64,000 nucleotides of DNA from Botryotinia globosa (Eukaryota; Ascomycota; Leotiomycetes; Helotiales; Sclerotiniaceae): positions 124,001 to 188,000 of the forward strand of contig RCSZ01000020.1 in NCBI GenBank assembly GCA_014898425.1, read 5' to 3'. Shown here piece by piece: positions 1 through 10,800 of this stretch (its first letter is position 1; the number at the start of each line of letters is the position of its first letter). Below the pieces are notes generated by a model. The model had not been told where the DNA came from and searched no databases. It worked only from the letters and a program-made list of their open reading frames with translations. Both the position numbers and the translations under genes were made by a program.

Positions 1-1
1 A

Positions 2-454
2 AAAGATGCTCATTTAACAATGGAGCACTACAACAATTTAACAAATATGTTCTTGGCGGAACAATCAGCTCGCGAACAACTCGAAAGCATTGTTCTCACC
101 TTGCAACGACAGATGGCCTCCTATCCTTCGATAGCATCCACGTCATACCCCACCCCTGACTCTGCTACTGGAGGTGGCGCTATTCTTGATACCACATCAT
201 CGTCCAAAGGCACATCTGAAGGCTTTGGCGTGGAGAGTGATGAAGACGCATACGTAGCAGGTTCCGAAGTTTTTCAAACTCCCAAAGAAGAATTAGGAGG
301 TCAGAACTTTGGAGATGAAGTTTTTGGGAGTGGAAAGGGTTACGCAAGCGGCAGTTCAAGGCCGACTGTCGACACTGGAAATGGTGATGCAAGGACGTTG
401 AGTTTAAGTCAGATCACGATGGGGAAGGGTGTTCAACCTAGTTTGAACTTTTAA
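2..454 (+). CDS. C-terminal part of an unidentified protein (5' truncated by window edge)
   Basis: The frame is open from the first bases of the window to a TAA at 452-454, so this is the 3' end of a larger gene or its last exon. The visible 150 residues start with a short amphipathic, probably coiled-coil stretch (Leu/Glu/Gln rich, around positions 60-120). A low-complexity Ser/Thr/Gly/Asp-rich tail without recognisable motifs follows. The internal ATG at 20 is unlikely to be the start because the frame continues upstream. I do not recognise the family. The low-complexity tail could be a regulatory or phosphorylated region, but that is a guess. The 3' flank is T-rich, as expected of a fungal 3' UTR. 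Confidence 0.6.
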   Translation, partial: KDAHLTMEHYNNLTNMFLAEQSAREQLESIVLTLQRQMASYPSIASTSYPTPDSATGGGAILDTTSSSKGTSEGFGVESDEDAYVAGSEVFQTPKEELGGQNFGDEVFGSGKGYASGSSRPTVDTGNGDARTLSLSQITMGKGVQPSLNF

Positions 455-1675
455 AGTCCAATCATCCAAGAAAAGGAGGGCTGCAGACATAACTGGATGA
501 TTTTTATACATATCTCAGTTGCCTCATCGCGTATGCATTCCCACCATTTGTTTGCCTTGTTTGATTTTGACTTTCAGGATGATACCATGAACATCTATTA
601 TTTTTCTTATCTTTTTCATATCCCATTCTCCTGCATTTGCATTTCTTGTATTATATTATTCGTACCCTGATTTCGAGCATGTCTTCTTGCCTTTGCCTTT
701 TATCTGCATATCATGAATCTCGTGTTCATTTCAGCATGGAAGGTTTGATATTTCTTTTTGTCAGATCTCGGTTGTTGATTTTCTTCCAAGTGTATTTTTA
801 TAGAGGGGTTTGGATGGCGTTTGGGTTGGATGACTGGATGGAATTAAAGTTTTCCACTACTGTGGACAGAGGAAGGAGGGGAATGGGTGTCCCGATTAAT
901 TCGAGGTCGGCTTGCCCTTTTTGTGTTTGTATTATTGTATTATTTGTGGTAGAATTAGGAGATGTGAATAGGAGAAAAAAAGGGATTGGAAGGGTGGGTG
1001 GAAATGATGTTTGAGCATTTGATCTTTACACAGCGAGCAACTAGTTTGTCGGGGATTTCAAATAAAAGAACCAGGACTTTTATATATACCCAAATTCCAA
1101 ATACATGTATGGATTGTCTCATGTCGAAGTATTTATTTTACTATACAATTTGACATGTTGGATTGGTGACATTGAGCATGTGGTAATCTGAGCCAGGAGT
1201 TGCAAATCTATTCTTTTGACTACTTGGGGATTGGAGACTGAGTGATGATGTTATGTAAACCTTGGAATGGATCCGACGATTGATAATGTTGAAGATTGGT
1301 GATTTAAAGCTTGAGATTGGTTGGTGGTTGAGAATATGAGGGATGTATTGATGTCGATAGCACTGGCACTAGCACTGGCACTAGCACTCGCACTAGCACT
1401 CGCACTTCGTTATAATCTTGACTATTCTCCTGAGTACCTAGGCTGAGCTACGAGTATGTAGTAGGTAATCTTACATACCTAGGTATCTTCAATAAGCTTT
1501 CCCCGCCTCCGCGGGGGTTAGCGGGGGTTAGCGTCTTTCCACATCCCTGTTGAACCGAGGCCGAGGCAAAAGTGTCGGACCTCAATCTTGTCTCATAAAT
1601 ACAACAATCAGCTCTTCACAATGTACCAACCCGTATTCCATACACAATCCCTCTCCACACGATCATATCCTCACC
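455..1675. other. Intergenic region with a GCACTA/GCACTG repeat
   Basis: The first part is T-rich and presumably the 3' UTR of the upstream gene. A 125-codon open frame at 637-1014 has no protein-like composition and is not called. At 1360-1407 there is a hexanucleotide array of about eight GCACTA/GCACTG/GCACTC units. At 1500-1535 a short direct repeat of CGGGGGTTAG lies just upstream of the kinase gene, within its likely promoter. Confidence 0.6.
1360..1407. repeat. Hexanucleotide microsatellite (GCACTN)n
   Basis: About eight tandem units alternate between GCACTG, GCACTA and GCACTC. The change in the sixth base follows a run pattern, which suggests expansion from several variant units. It lies about 270 bp upstream of the phosphotransferase-like gene. 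Confidence 0.85.
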
Positions 1676-3140
1676 ATGGCCGGCCCCGTAAGACAACCGA
1701 TTGATCTCCCGGCGCTGGAGAAATATATCGAAACCCATGTTCCGGAAATCACAACCCCGATTGAGATTAAACAGGTGCGTATCCTGTTCTCTCCATCCCC
1801 TTGCGAAGAAATGAAAGAGTTTCTCAGTATGTGATGTGGTGTTCGATGCGCAATGCTAATTCCATCTCTCCATCATCAAAGTTCGGATTCGGACAATCCA
1901 ATCCTACATACCAGCTCCTGTCCTCCAATGGTCGCAAATACGTGATGCGCAAGAAACCGCCCGGAAAACTCGTCTCGAAAACGGCGCACCAAGTCGAGCG
2001 CGAGTACCGCGTCATCCACGCGTTGGGGAACACGGATGTGCCGGTCCCCAAAACGTTTTGTTTGTGTGTGGATGAGGGGGTCATTGGGACGCCGTTTTAT
2101 ATTATGGAGTTTTTGGATGGTAGGATTATCGAGGATCCGGGGATGCCCGGGGTGGGTGAGGGGGAGAGGAGAGAGATGTGTGTTTTTTCTTCTTTTTCTT
2201 CTTTTGCTTCTTCTTCTTCTTCTTCTGGCTCTTTGTTGTGGCATAATTGATGTTATGAGAGGAAGATACTAATGTTAACGTGCTCTGCAAATAGGTGGCA
2301 CGATGCCATCCGCACTCTAGCCAAACTCCACCGTGTGGACATCGCGCAAGCAGGCCTAACGAGTTTCGGCAAAGCAAACGGATTCTACGATCGCCAGATC
2401 AAAACGTTTGGCACCATCAGCGCGGCGCAAGCGTCGACGGTGGATATCGAGACGCAGAAACCCGTGGGTCCGATACCGCATATTGAGGAGATCTTGGGAT
2501 TTTTCAGAGATAAGAGATATCAACCGCGCGATCGAGGGACTCTCGTTCATGGAGATTATAAAATTGATAATCTCGTCTTTCACAAGACTGAACCGAGGGT
2601 TATTGGAATTCTGGAGTATGTATCTTTTTCTCTCTCGGTATCATGACCACTTCTCTACAGAGAAATCGTCATGGTATGATATGATATGACATAAAATAAA
2701 ATACAATCAAAACTAACATCCCCCCTCCCAGCTGGGAAATGTCCACCATCGGCCACCCCCTCTCCGACCTCGTCAACATCCTCTCCCCACACATCGTACA
2801 GCACGAAGAAAAATTCGCCTCGCTCCCCCAATTCCGCGACGCGGACATCCCCGGTCTGCCCGCGCAAGCAGAGCTCATCGCCTGGTATCGGGACACGGCA
2901 GGCTGGGATCCGGAGCCCGATTTATCGTGGGGTGTCGCCTTTGGTTTCTTCAGGAATACGTGTATTTATCAGGGCATTGCGGCGCGGTGGGCCGTCAGGC
3001 AGGCTAGTAGTGCGAAGGCTGAGGTGCATGCGTTGGCGCGGTGGCCGATGGGGGAGTTGTGTTGGAAGTTTGTGGGGTTGGCGAGGAGGGGGAGGGAGGA
3101 GGGGGAGAGTGAGATTGAGAAGGAAAAGGCGAAGTTGTAG
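1676..3140 (+). CDS. Aminoglycoside-phosphotransferase/kinase-like protein, ACAD10/11 N-terminal type
   Basis: Four exons give a 374-residue protein: 1676-1774, 1882-2177, 2295-2615 and 2732-3140. All junctions are GT-AG and the phase is kept. The protein is a single APH-fold kinase domain of the kind found at the N terminus of ACAD10/ACAD11 and in free-standing fungal phosphotransferases. Visible motifs are the N-lobe start [10 protein letters not shown], the substrate/nucleotide lysine context YVMRKKPPG, the catalytic loop [12 protein letters not shown], and the metal-binding segment [15 protein letters not shown], which is restored only by joining exons 3 and 4. Exon 2 must run to 2177 (donor GTGTGT) because this rebuilds the family's [20 protein letters not shown]. 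The acyl-CoA dehydrogenase half of ACAD10/11 is absent. The natural substrate is unknown; in animals the kinase half of ACAD10/11 acts on 4-hydroxy fatty acyl compounds. No targeting signal is evident. Confidence 0.9.
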
Positions 3141-3753
3141 GGGTGTGTATTGGGAGAGGGGGAGGTTTGTGGTAATGGAAAATAGAGAATAGAGAATAGA
3201 GAACGAATGAGTAGAATTGTGTGACTGATTAAAGGATTCAAATATTCTTTTTTGATGATTATTTATTTCCCGCTGATTGCATTAGCGATATTGTATTGTA
3301 TCCCAAGGTTATATCATATTATACCGTTTCAAGTTTGGGAATAGATAAACTCTCTCTCTCTCTCTCTCTCTCTCTGACTATAAATCCTAAATCCTAGAAC
3401 CCTAGAACCCTAAAACCCTAAAACCCCAAGAAATAAATCTTACCCTTCTTGAGTTTTACAACGACATACATACCTAGATAGCTATCTTAGATATACCACA
3501 CCCCAAGAATCTTCCTCCCTTCTCCTCCCTTCAAAATTAAAATTCAAGTGTTCATTTCCATTGCTATGTATGAAGCGAAGCTCAGCTAAGCTAAGCTATA
3601 CCTACTCCTAAAGAAAAGAAGGAAACGAATCCTCATATAAGGTTTCTAATTAATCACCCATTTACGCCCCGCGTGACCTACCAAGCAGAACAAACCCCGC
3701 TTTCACAATCCCTCCCCCTCTATCTCCCATCCCCCACCCCCTATCCCCATACT
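3141..3753. other. Intergenic region between convergent genes, with CT and telomere-like repeats
   Basis: The phosphotransferase gene (+) and the F-box gene (-) converge here. A (TC)n run lies at about 3351-3375. It is followed at 3381-3427 by degenerate AACCCTAG/AACCCTAA octamers that resemble an interstitial telomeric tract. No gene is seen. Confidence 0.6.
3351..3427. repeat. (TC)n microsatellite followed by telomere-like CCCTA octamers
   Basis: About 12 TC dinucleotides are followed by units of AATCCTA, then AACCCTAG twice, then AACCCTAA twice and AACCCC. Fungal telomeres are usually CCCTAA hexamers. The spacing here is 8 bp, so this is telomere-like simple sequence rather than a true telomere. 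Confidence 0.7.
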
Positions 3754-6700
3754 CTAAAGTCTCTTCCAAAGAACATCCTTCTCAAAGATCCTCACGCCAG
3801 GAATATCATGAAATGCCAAGCCATCCAAACTCTGCACCTTCAATCCTCTACACGGACCACCGGAAAAGATCCTCTCACTCTCACTATCACTCTCACTATC
3901 ACTCCCCACTCCCAACCCCTTCATACTCTGTTTGTACAATTCCACAAAGCTCAAGATCTCGGGCTTGACCTTCTTCTTGATTCTCTCAATCTTACTAACG
4001 GTTCCCTTGAACGCTAGATACTCCAGTTTACACTCTGGGTTATGAGCCACGCTATCCATGGTGAATTTTCGTAGTTCGTTTCGAACTAACAAACATGTAT
4101 CTTCTGAGCGGAATTCGATTGCGTGAAGAACGCGGAGAGCTGTGAGGGCGGAAAGGTTTTGATTGATTATGTGCTGATTTAGGGTTAGTAAATTATAAAT
4201 ATGTGGATGTGTTGACGAAAATGGATGATTGACATGTCCAAGAATGGGAATCGATGCATGACATGTGCAACTGGACAAATTTGCCAGATCTGGCATCATT
4301 GACCAAGCAAAACGAAAATGCTAGAATGAGCCCCTCCAAAAAGGAATATTTGAATATCCAATTACCATAGGAACGATAAAAGAAAAGCATCAAGACAACA
4401 TACCAAAATGTTAACATCAAAAGAAGCCGCCAATTCTTCCAAATTCTTCCCCTTCCTACAAAGTAAAATCGCCGCTTTAGCATCTAAATCCCACGCAAAA
4501 GGACTCTGTTGATGAGGGATCCCTTCCTGATGCAACGACAAGACCTTTAAATGTTGAGCATGTTTCCTAAGAACCAATTTCCTGATCTGTTCAATCGTGA
4601 CGATAATCTTAGACTCAGTATCGACTTTGGTTCTGTTAGATCGTTCGAGTAAACAAAGTTCGGTTATTTTGGCAAGTTGACCAGCAGCTTCGAGGAAATG
4701 TACGGTAACATTATCGGTGTAAATCTCATGAAGTGGGAGAGGAGCGACTTTATTCTCGCGTGCTACCATATTCCAAAATGTTGTTTGAGATCCAACACTT
4801 AGTAGAGTAATGCTTTTCAAAACTCTAATATCGATAGCTTTTGAGATGACGGAATTTTTCATGGGTATCTGATAGAGTGACAAATCCTCGAGGGCAAGAC
4901 CACGACTTTTCCGAACGTAATCTTTCATCTCCTTGTCGAAATTGGTACTAGGAGCCTCAATCTCCTTTCCATCTTCGTTGCTACTTGTCTCGACTACCTT
5001 GAGAGGTTGTTCGACTTTCTCGGTAGAATCATCTCCCAGATCGGAATTCGTCTCGGGTTCAGTAGTAACATCGTCAACAGTTTCGGAATCTATCATAAGC
5101 TCTTTCGAATCAGGTTCCTCTATATCGATATCGTCTGGATCTATAATCTCTTTGGATTTAGGTGCTTGTGTTGGCGTTCTAGATTCATCAAATAGACTAG
5201 GTTGATCATCAGATTCGGTATCATCTGTAGTTTCTTCCTCTCCAGGAGTAGTCGTAGCTGATGAATCAGTATTATTCTCCACATTGGCATCCTTTTCAAC
5301 ATTTCCATTTGTAGTAATGACTGGTGTGTTGCTATTTTCCGCATTGCTGCCTTCCACATTACTAGCCTCCGATTTATCAGAAGATCCAATCCCCTTCTTC
5401 AAGCCGTCAATGTAAGCCTGTGTACTCTTCGTAATCAATTTCTCGACAATTTGTTCCCTTTCCGCGTCCGAAATTGCAAATTCAGCAATGAGTTTCGCCG
5501 ATTTTTGCATCAATTTTATAAAGGCAGCCAGGGAAGGAGACTTTTCCTTCTTTCCCTCTACTTCAATCTCCGAATCATCTTCCTTTTGACCTGTTTCCGC
5601 ATTGCTTTTTGAATTGGAGTCGATACTAAAGATCTTTCCCAGCGCAGCTTCCTGTGCTTTCTTTTCCTCTGTGACCGTAGTTCCTTTCAATGGATCAGAT
5701 GTAAGCGAAAATGGGTTAGGATTTGATGTCAATTGACCAAACTCATCCTCAGTTTCAGTTTCATCGTCATCATCGACAGGAACTGACACGGGTGGCTTTT
5801 TAGATCTAGAAGCAAAGACCTCCGAGAACGACAATTTGAGGGAATTAAGAGTTGTTGATGAGTTCTGTACACATTCTCCAATTTCAGATAGATCATCCAA
5901 GTTATCCATATCAAGAACTGCCAGACTTTGCAAGTTTTTGAAGCCTGCAAAAATAGGAGATTTTCCATTGACAATTGGGGTATGTCCTTTTCCACCATTA
6001 TGTTTGGATTTGTTCGCCGCGAAAGATGAATATGGATGGGATGAAACATCGTAAACAGCAGAGTCAGTCTGGGTGGTTTGAAAAGCTGAAATGACAATAG
6101 GCGTTGAAACGTTATAGGTCAAAGATGGATTCGCATTGGTGACGGAGGGCGGTCCAGCTGGCATTCGAATATGTAAATGTTGTAGGGAGTTTATACGATG
6201 TAATTCTTTAAAAACCTGCCTACTCAACTGCACACGAAGGTCCCATCTAGGATTCATACATTAGCAAGTGCACATTGTTACCAAGAGGATAATATAAACA
6301 ACCTACTTGAATGCCTCAAGAGCTTTAGCTTTCCGTATAGTCAAGAGTAGGAGCGTGTTCATGAATTTCCCACAGCTAGTATCATATAGATAAGAACGGT
6401 ATGCTAATTGCCCCTTCAAACTCCCATTCAAAGGTTCCAGAATGATATGTCTCAGATATTTCGAATAATCATAATCGCTCGTAACGAATGTGTCCAGCCC
6501 GGATGCAAGACTATCGATGATTGAGTCATCTGGGTCATCGATATCCGGAAAGACAATATGAAAGGTTCGATATAGCTCTTCGGCGGCTAGGTCGCGGAAA
6601 TGCTTTGAGACGACGGACAACTGAAGCAAATCTGGGGTATCCAACTAGGATAGCAGTGTTAGCATCGTCGCATCGAGATTCGCACATTGAAATGTATCAG

Positions 6701-6825
6701 ACATGCAAATGACGTTCAAGCATTTGAAGTAGAGAATAAATTGAAAAACTTACATGCACCAAGATTCCTGATTGAACCTCTGAAGGCAGACTCAAAATAC
6801 CAACATTTTGCACCTCCTCCGGCAT
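3754..6825 (-). CDS. F-box protein, 890 residues
   Basis: Four exons on the minus strand (6825-6754, 6644-6307, 6246-4404, 4173-3754) give 890 residues with consistent phase. The start ATG at 6825 lies in a 24-codon first exon. Joining it to exon 2 creates a classic F-box over residues about 10-52: ILSLPSEVQSGILVHLD, then TPDLLQLSVVSKHFRDLA. F-box proteins bind Skp1 and choose substrates for SCF ubiquitin ligases. The rest fits a fungal F-box/leucine-rich type layout, with Leu-rich segments around 100-200 and after residue 600. Between them lies a long acidic Ser/Thr/Glu/Asp-rich low-complexity block (about residues 270-590) that is probably disordered. The tail contains a Ser-Asp-Ser-Glu acidic repeat. 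The substrate is unknown. The last intron (4403-4174) is the least certain boundary, though its GTATGT donor and CAG acceptor preserve frame. Confidence 0.85.
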
Positions 6826-7498
6826 TTTCTCTGCGATTCCGAAGAGTTTTATCGATATGTTTCAATTCAAGAAGAATAGACAAATCTCATCAAGAGAGAG
6901 AAAGCTGTGAATCTTGCCAGTCGCAGTCGCAGTCGTAGTCGCAATCTCAGCACTTCAAGAATATCTTTCCTTATCCCTATCCCTATCCCTCCTTATCAGT
7001 AATATTCTCTTCCGTATCAATATTCGATATGTGATGATCCCTCCAATAATCTATTTTCCAAGTATGTATCAAAGATCCACCTCTCAAATAATTCTGGTTG
7101 TGAAAAATCCTTTCTCGCAATAGATGATGATTCCGTGCCGATATGTTTGAAAGGTAGGTAGGATCAAGCGATACCTAGGTAGTTTTCATTCAAATGTAAT
7201 CTTACTACAAGACTGAGATAATACTTACTTACTTAGTGAATGCGGGGTTGTGTTTGTAGGGATTTGCCCTGCTTACTAGTGAATTGCGGGGAGCGATGTC
7301 ACGGGATTTCAATTCAGAATTGTCAACAAAATACCCACCATTCTATCAAACTTCACACTTCAAACTTCAGTATCCAATATCCAATATCCAATATCCGATC
7401 TTCATACCTCACTCCAATCCTCCAATCTTCCATCCCGCTCCAAGAAATATACAGAAAAGAGTCTAAACAGATAAGCAATCACCTCCAAACCGCTTATG

Positions 7499-7544
7499 AT
7501 TATGGGGGCAAGCCCCCAAACCCCCATAGCTCGCTGCGCTCGAA
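7499..7544. repeat. Dispersed GC-rich hairpin repeat A, copy 1
   Basis: This 46-bp unit is repeated with one mismatch at 17524-17569. It carries nested inverted repeats: TATGGGGG pairs with CCCCCATA, and GGGGGC pairs with GCCCCC. It ends in AGCTCGCTGCGCTCG. It is far more GC-rich than the AT-rich flanks. Confidence 0.85.
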
Positions 7545-7592
7545 GATCTATATATCATATACGATAACATCGTTAGCATCGAATAAGAATCT

Positions 7593-7638
7593 ATTCGGCC
7601 TCCACGGCAGTGGCTCCCAGAGGGCCAGCGGAGCGTCA
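7593..7638. repeat. Dispersed GC-rich hairpin repeat B, copy 1
   Basis: This 46-bp unit is repeated with one mismatch at 17421-17466. It contains CCACGGCAGTGG (a 4-bp stem) and GGCTCCCAGAGGGCC (an imperfect stem), and ends GCGGAGCGTCA. It lies 48 bp after repeat A. Order here is A then B; at the second locus it is B then A. Confidence 0.85.
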
Positions 7639-7860
7639 GTTCTAGATGAATGAATACAGAGTGTCAAGTATGAAATAACTTGGAGCGTTGATTTGAATAT
7701 TGTTAAATTAGAATTATCTATCCCATTTCATCTCATCTCATCCCACTCCTTACTCTTTCATTTCTATACACAGATCTTCATCATCGCTTCAATATCTCAA
7801 TTGATCTCATCGCCCATCTATGAAAATCCTCATTCTCATTGCTCCTTTCTCCTATCATCC

Positions 7861-10800
7861 CTACCACAATCTCTCCCTACCACCTCTCTCAAAATCAAAC
7901 CCTCTCCCGCCGTCGCTTGCCAACTTCTCACTCGCTCTCCTTCTCCACGGACTAGCGGTCGCCGTACTAACTCTATGCAACTCCGCATACTCAATGTCTG
8001 TATTCATATCCTCTTCATTCAATTCCTCTAATCCCTGGAAGTTGAATGTCTCATCAATTTCTCCTATACCTTCCATGGTTTCCATTGCGCCAAATGCACT
8101 CATATCAACGTTATTCGATTGTAAGCCAGCCCATGGTTCGGAGCCATTATTTCCCATTGCGAGATCCATGCCCATACTGATATCAAAATCCACGACCGAA
8201 TTGGCATTGTTGAATGTCGGCAAAGCAGATATACATGAGTCAGCGATAGTAGCAAATTGTGTTGAAGGATTGTTTGAAAGGAAATCCACATTGGTGGATG
8301 AAGAAGGATTAAATTCCATGCCCAAATCCATATCTGTATTGTTGAGTAATTCTCCATCAAAGGAAGCTAATAAATCATCATCGTTAAGGAAGGCCGGTGT
8401 TTGATGTGTTGAAAAGGAAGGGATTGATTGGGCTTGTGGTTGATAAGTTTGAGTTTGGGTTTGCGAATGTGGCGAAGAACTTGTTGAATAAACTCCATAA
8501 TGGGTTTTAAATTTCTCCAAAAGTTGACCGTCATCCGCAGCCGTATTTGGCACATTCAAAATCTCTCTTGCTTTAGCCCTGAATAACTCATCGGATGGAA
8601 CGCGCCCTTGTGCTTTTTCCGTCTTGACCAGATCTAGTAATGCTTCCTCCAGTTCCCTCGAGCAGAACACTTGTGCGGGCATCTTATATCGTTGTTTAAG
8701 ACTTTTGATGTATTCATTTGCGGTTTTCCCTCTCAGTTTCACAATCTTTTCGCTTTCATCCATTTTGGCGAGATTGACTTCGAATTCTGTTGTATCGCAT
8801 GCCTTAATATCTTTTCCTGGATTCAGATAAGGTGGGCAAAAGCCTGTGCCACCCAAAGACACCTTCCAGGAGAGATTTTCCGTAGGAAGACCCGGTCCAG
8901 ACTCTTGTGGTGAGAGACCAGCATCGCGTTTAAATCGCATTAGCCATTCGGCATTGTCAGCTGCGGTTTGATTCCATGGGTCATCGTCATCATAAATCAC
9001 CCAGCGAGCTTGGTTTTGAAGTTCGGCATCTGTTGGTACCTACTAATTGTTAATACAGCAAAAGAGAACATCAAGAATCAATGTGAGCTTACATGTTGAT
9101 TTGGATTATTTGGTGACATACACCTTGCCACAAACCTGGAAAGCTCTCGGACTAATCGAATGTAACAATTTGCATCGCTGAGAAAATATTTTAGAGGTTG
9201 TGCAGGGTTAGAGTTTGTCGATGGCTGATTGGATGCTGTGAGTGTGTGAATAGGCTGATTGTAATTCGTGTTTGGTGAAGTTCCTTTACTTCCTTTACTC
9301 CCTCGACGACTACGAGTTTCAAAGTTCTCCACCTCCCAGTGTAAAGTTCGTGATGGAGACGATGCAGCTTGCCCAGGAGAATCGATAGCTGTTGGAAACA
9401 TAATGGAAGGTTTGTTTTCTGCAGCTGGCGCAAGCCCGTTTCTGGTCTTGAATATGTGAAGATATAATGGATCGTCAGCCCAAGTTTGATTCCACTGATC
9501 ATCACTTCCATAAACGATAAGTCTAGCATGTCGTTGAAGATCAGAATCTGCAGGCTTTATACCCAACGCAGCTTGAAGTTGCACATAATCTTTCATCTCT
9601 GCTTCGAGTCTTGCGTAGTTGTGTATGGCATGATCAATGGAAGTCTCGTCCTTTGATCTTACACCTTCGTTAGCCATTTCAGAACTCCTAGGCAAGCCCG
9701 CACGTCTTCTAAAATCAGCGAGCCAAGAGGTTGAGTTCTTTATCAAATATTTGAACCAAGAAACAGCACCTTTGCAAGGTACTGTAGCTGTCAACTCGGC
9801 TTCATCAATAATCCTGCATGCTTCAACTTGTAATTCAGAATCCGTAGCGGTTAGACCAATCATTTGTCTCGAATCGACGTAATTTCGCAGGGCTTGCTCC
9901 TTTGGACATTGATGCATTGATGATGTTGTACCAATCAACGAATGCTGAGCTGTTTCGAATGGTTTCTTTCGAGTCATATCAAGTGCATCTTGATCATCTG
10001 TTTCGTAGCTATCCGACCCAGAGAACAAGATTAGATCTCTCAACCACGATCCATCGGGATATTGTGGTGGATCTGAGACAGCATCCAGATTGCGGATTAT
10101 TTGACGAGCTATACCGAGTAATTCTTCATCGGTAGGAGTTATGCCTTGTACAACTTTATCATTGACGTATTGTGTCAGGCCACTCTTGACCAAATTTTCT
10201 GGCGTGCGATCCTCATTGTAAGGATCTTGGGAGGCTTCGAAAGGTCGTACGGTCATTCGCTCTTCGTGAATAAGATCTATCGTAAGGTTAGTAATTACGA
10301 ATGAGAACATCGGGCGCGGGCTAAAAATTCTTACAAGGCGGAATTCCATTCTCAACAATGTTAAGAATGTGTGGTTCAAAACCCCAGTCACCTTTCCAGT
10401 CAATCATACTTTTACCATTCTTGAAATGTTCCGCCAGATGATCCACTCTAGCAGTCCAAGAATACATTACAATTCCACAGAAACCACATCTAGAACGTAT
10501 TTCCGGTGTGATAGCTTTCCAACTTTCCATGCTCCAACTAGCAAATTTGACATCGTGAACAAGGTTCAGATGTTGGCGTAGGTGATCTTTCCTATAGAAT
10601 GTCCTTTCTCCAATTGGCTTTTCAGCACAACTCGAATGGTTATGTGATTCTGCATGAGCAGCGGATGGATTTGGATGATCACAGTATACGCAGCCTGGAC
10701 GTTCGAATTCTTTGTTGTACTGTATGGGTCCATGGGGACAACAGATCCATCTCTCCAGTGACAAATGGAGTGATTTTTCATGCCTCTGCCAATCATGTTT

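Larger units (their letters stand above)
6826..7860. other. Intergenic region with TATCC repeats and a dispersed hairpin repeat pair
   Basis: This stretch lies between the F-box gene 5' end and the 3' end of the homeodomain gene. It contains short runs of TATCCC (about 6960-6990) and AATATCC (about 7370-7400). The GC-rich repeats A (7499-7544) and B (7593-7638), described separately, are also here. The open frames in this stretch (for example 7240-7653) read through the repeats and are not gene-like. Confidence 0.6.

Noticed and set aside
637..1014. 125-codon open frame downstream of the first partial gene
   Set aside because: T-rich 3' flank; the translation is hydrophobic low-complexity with no domain, splice support or good start context.
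7240..7653. 137-codon open frame over the hairpin repeats
   Set aside because: It reads through repeat units A and B, which are non-coding dispersed elements; composition is not protein-like.
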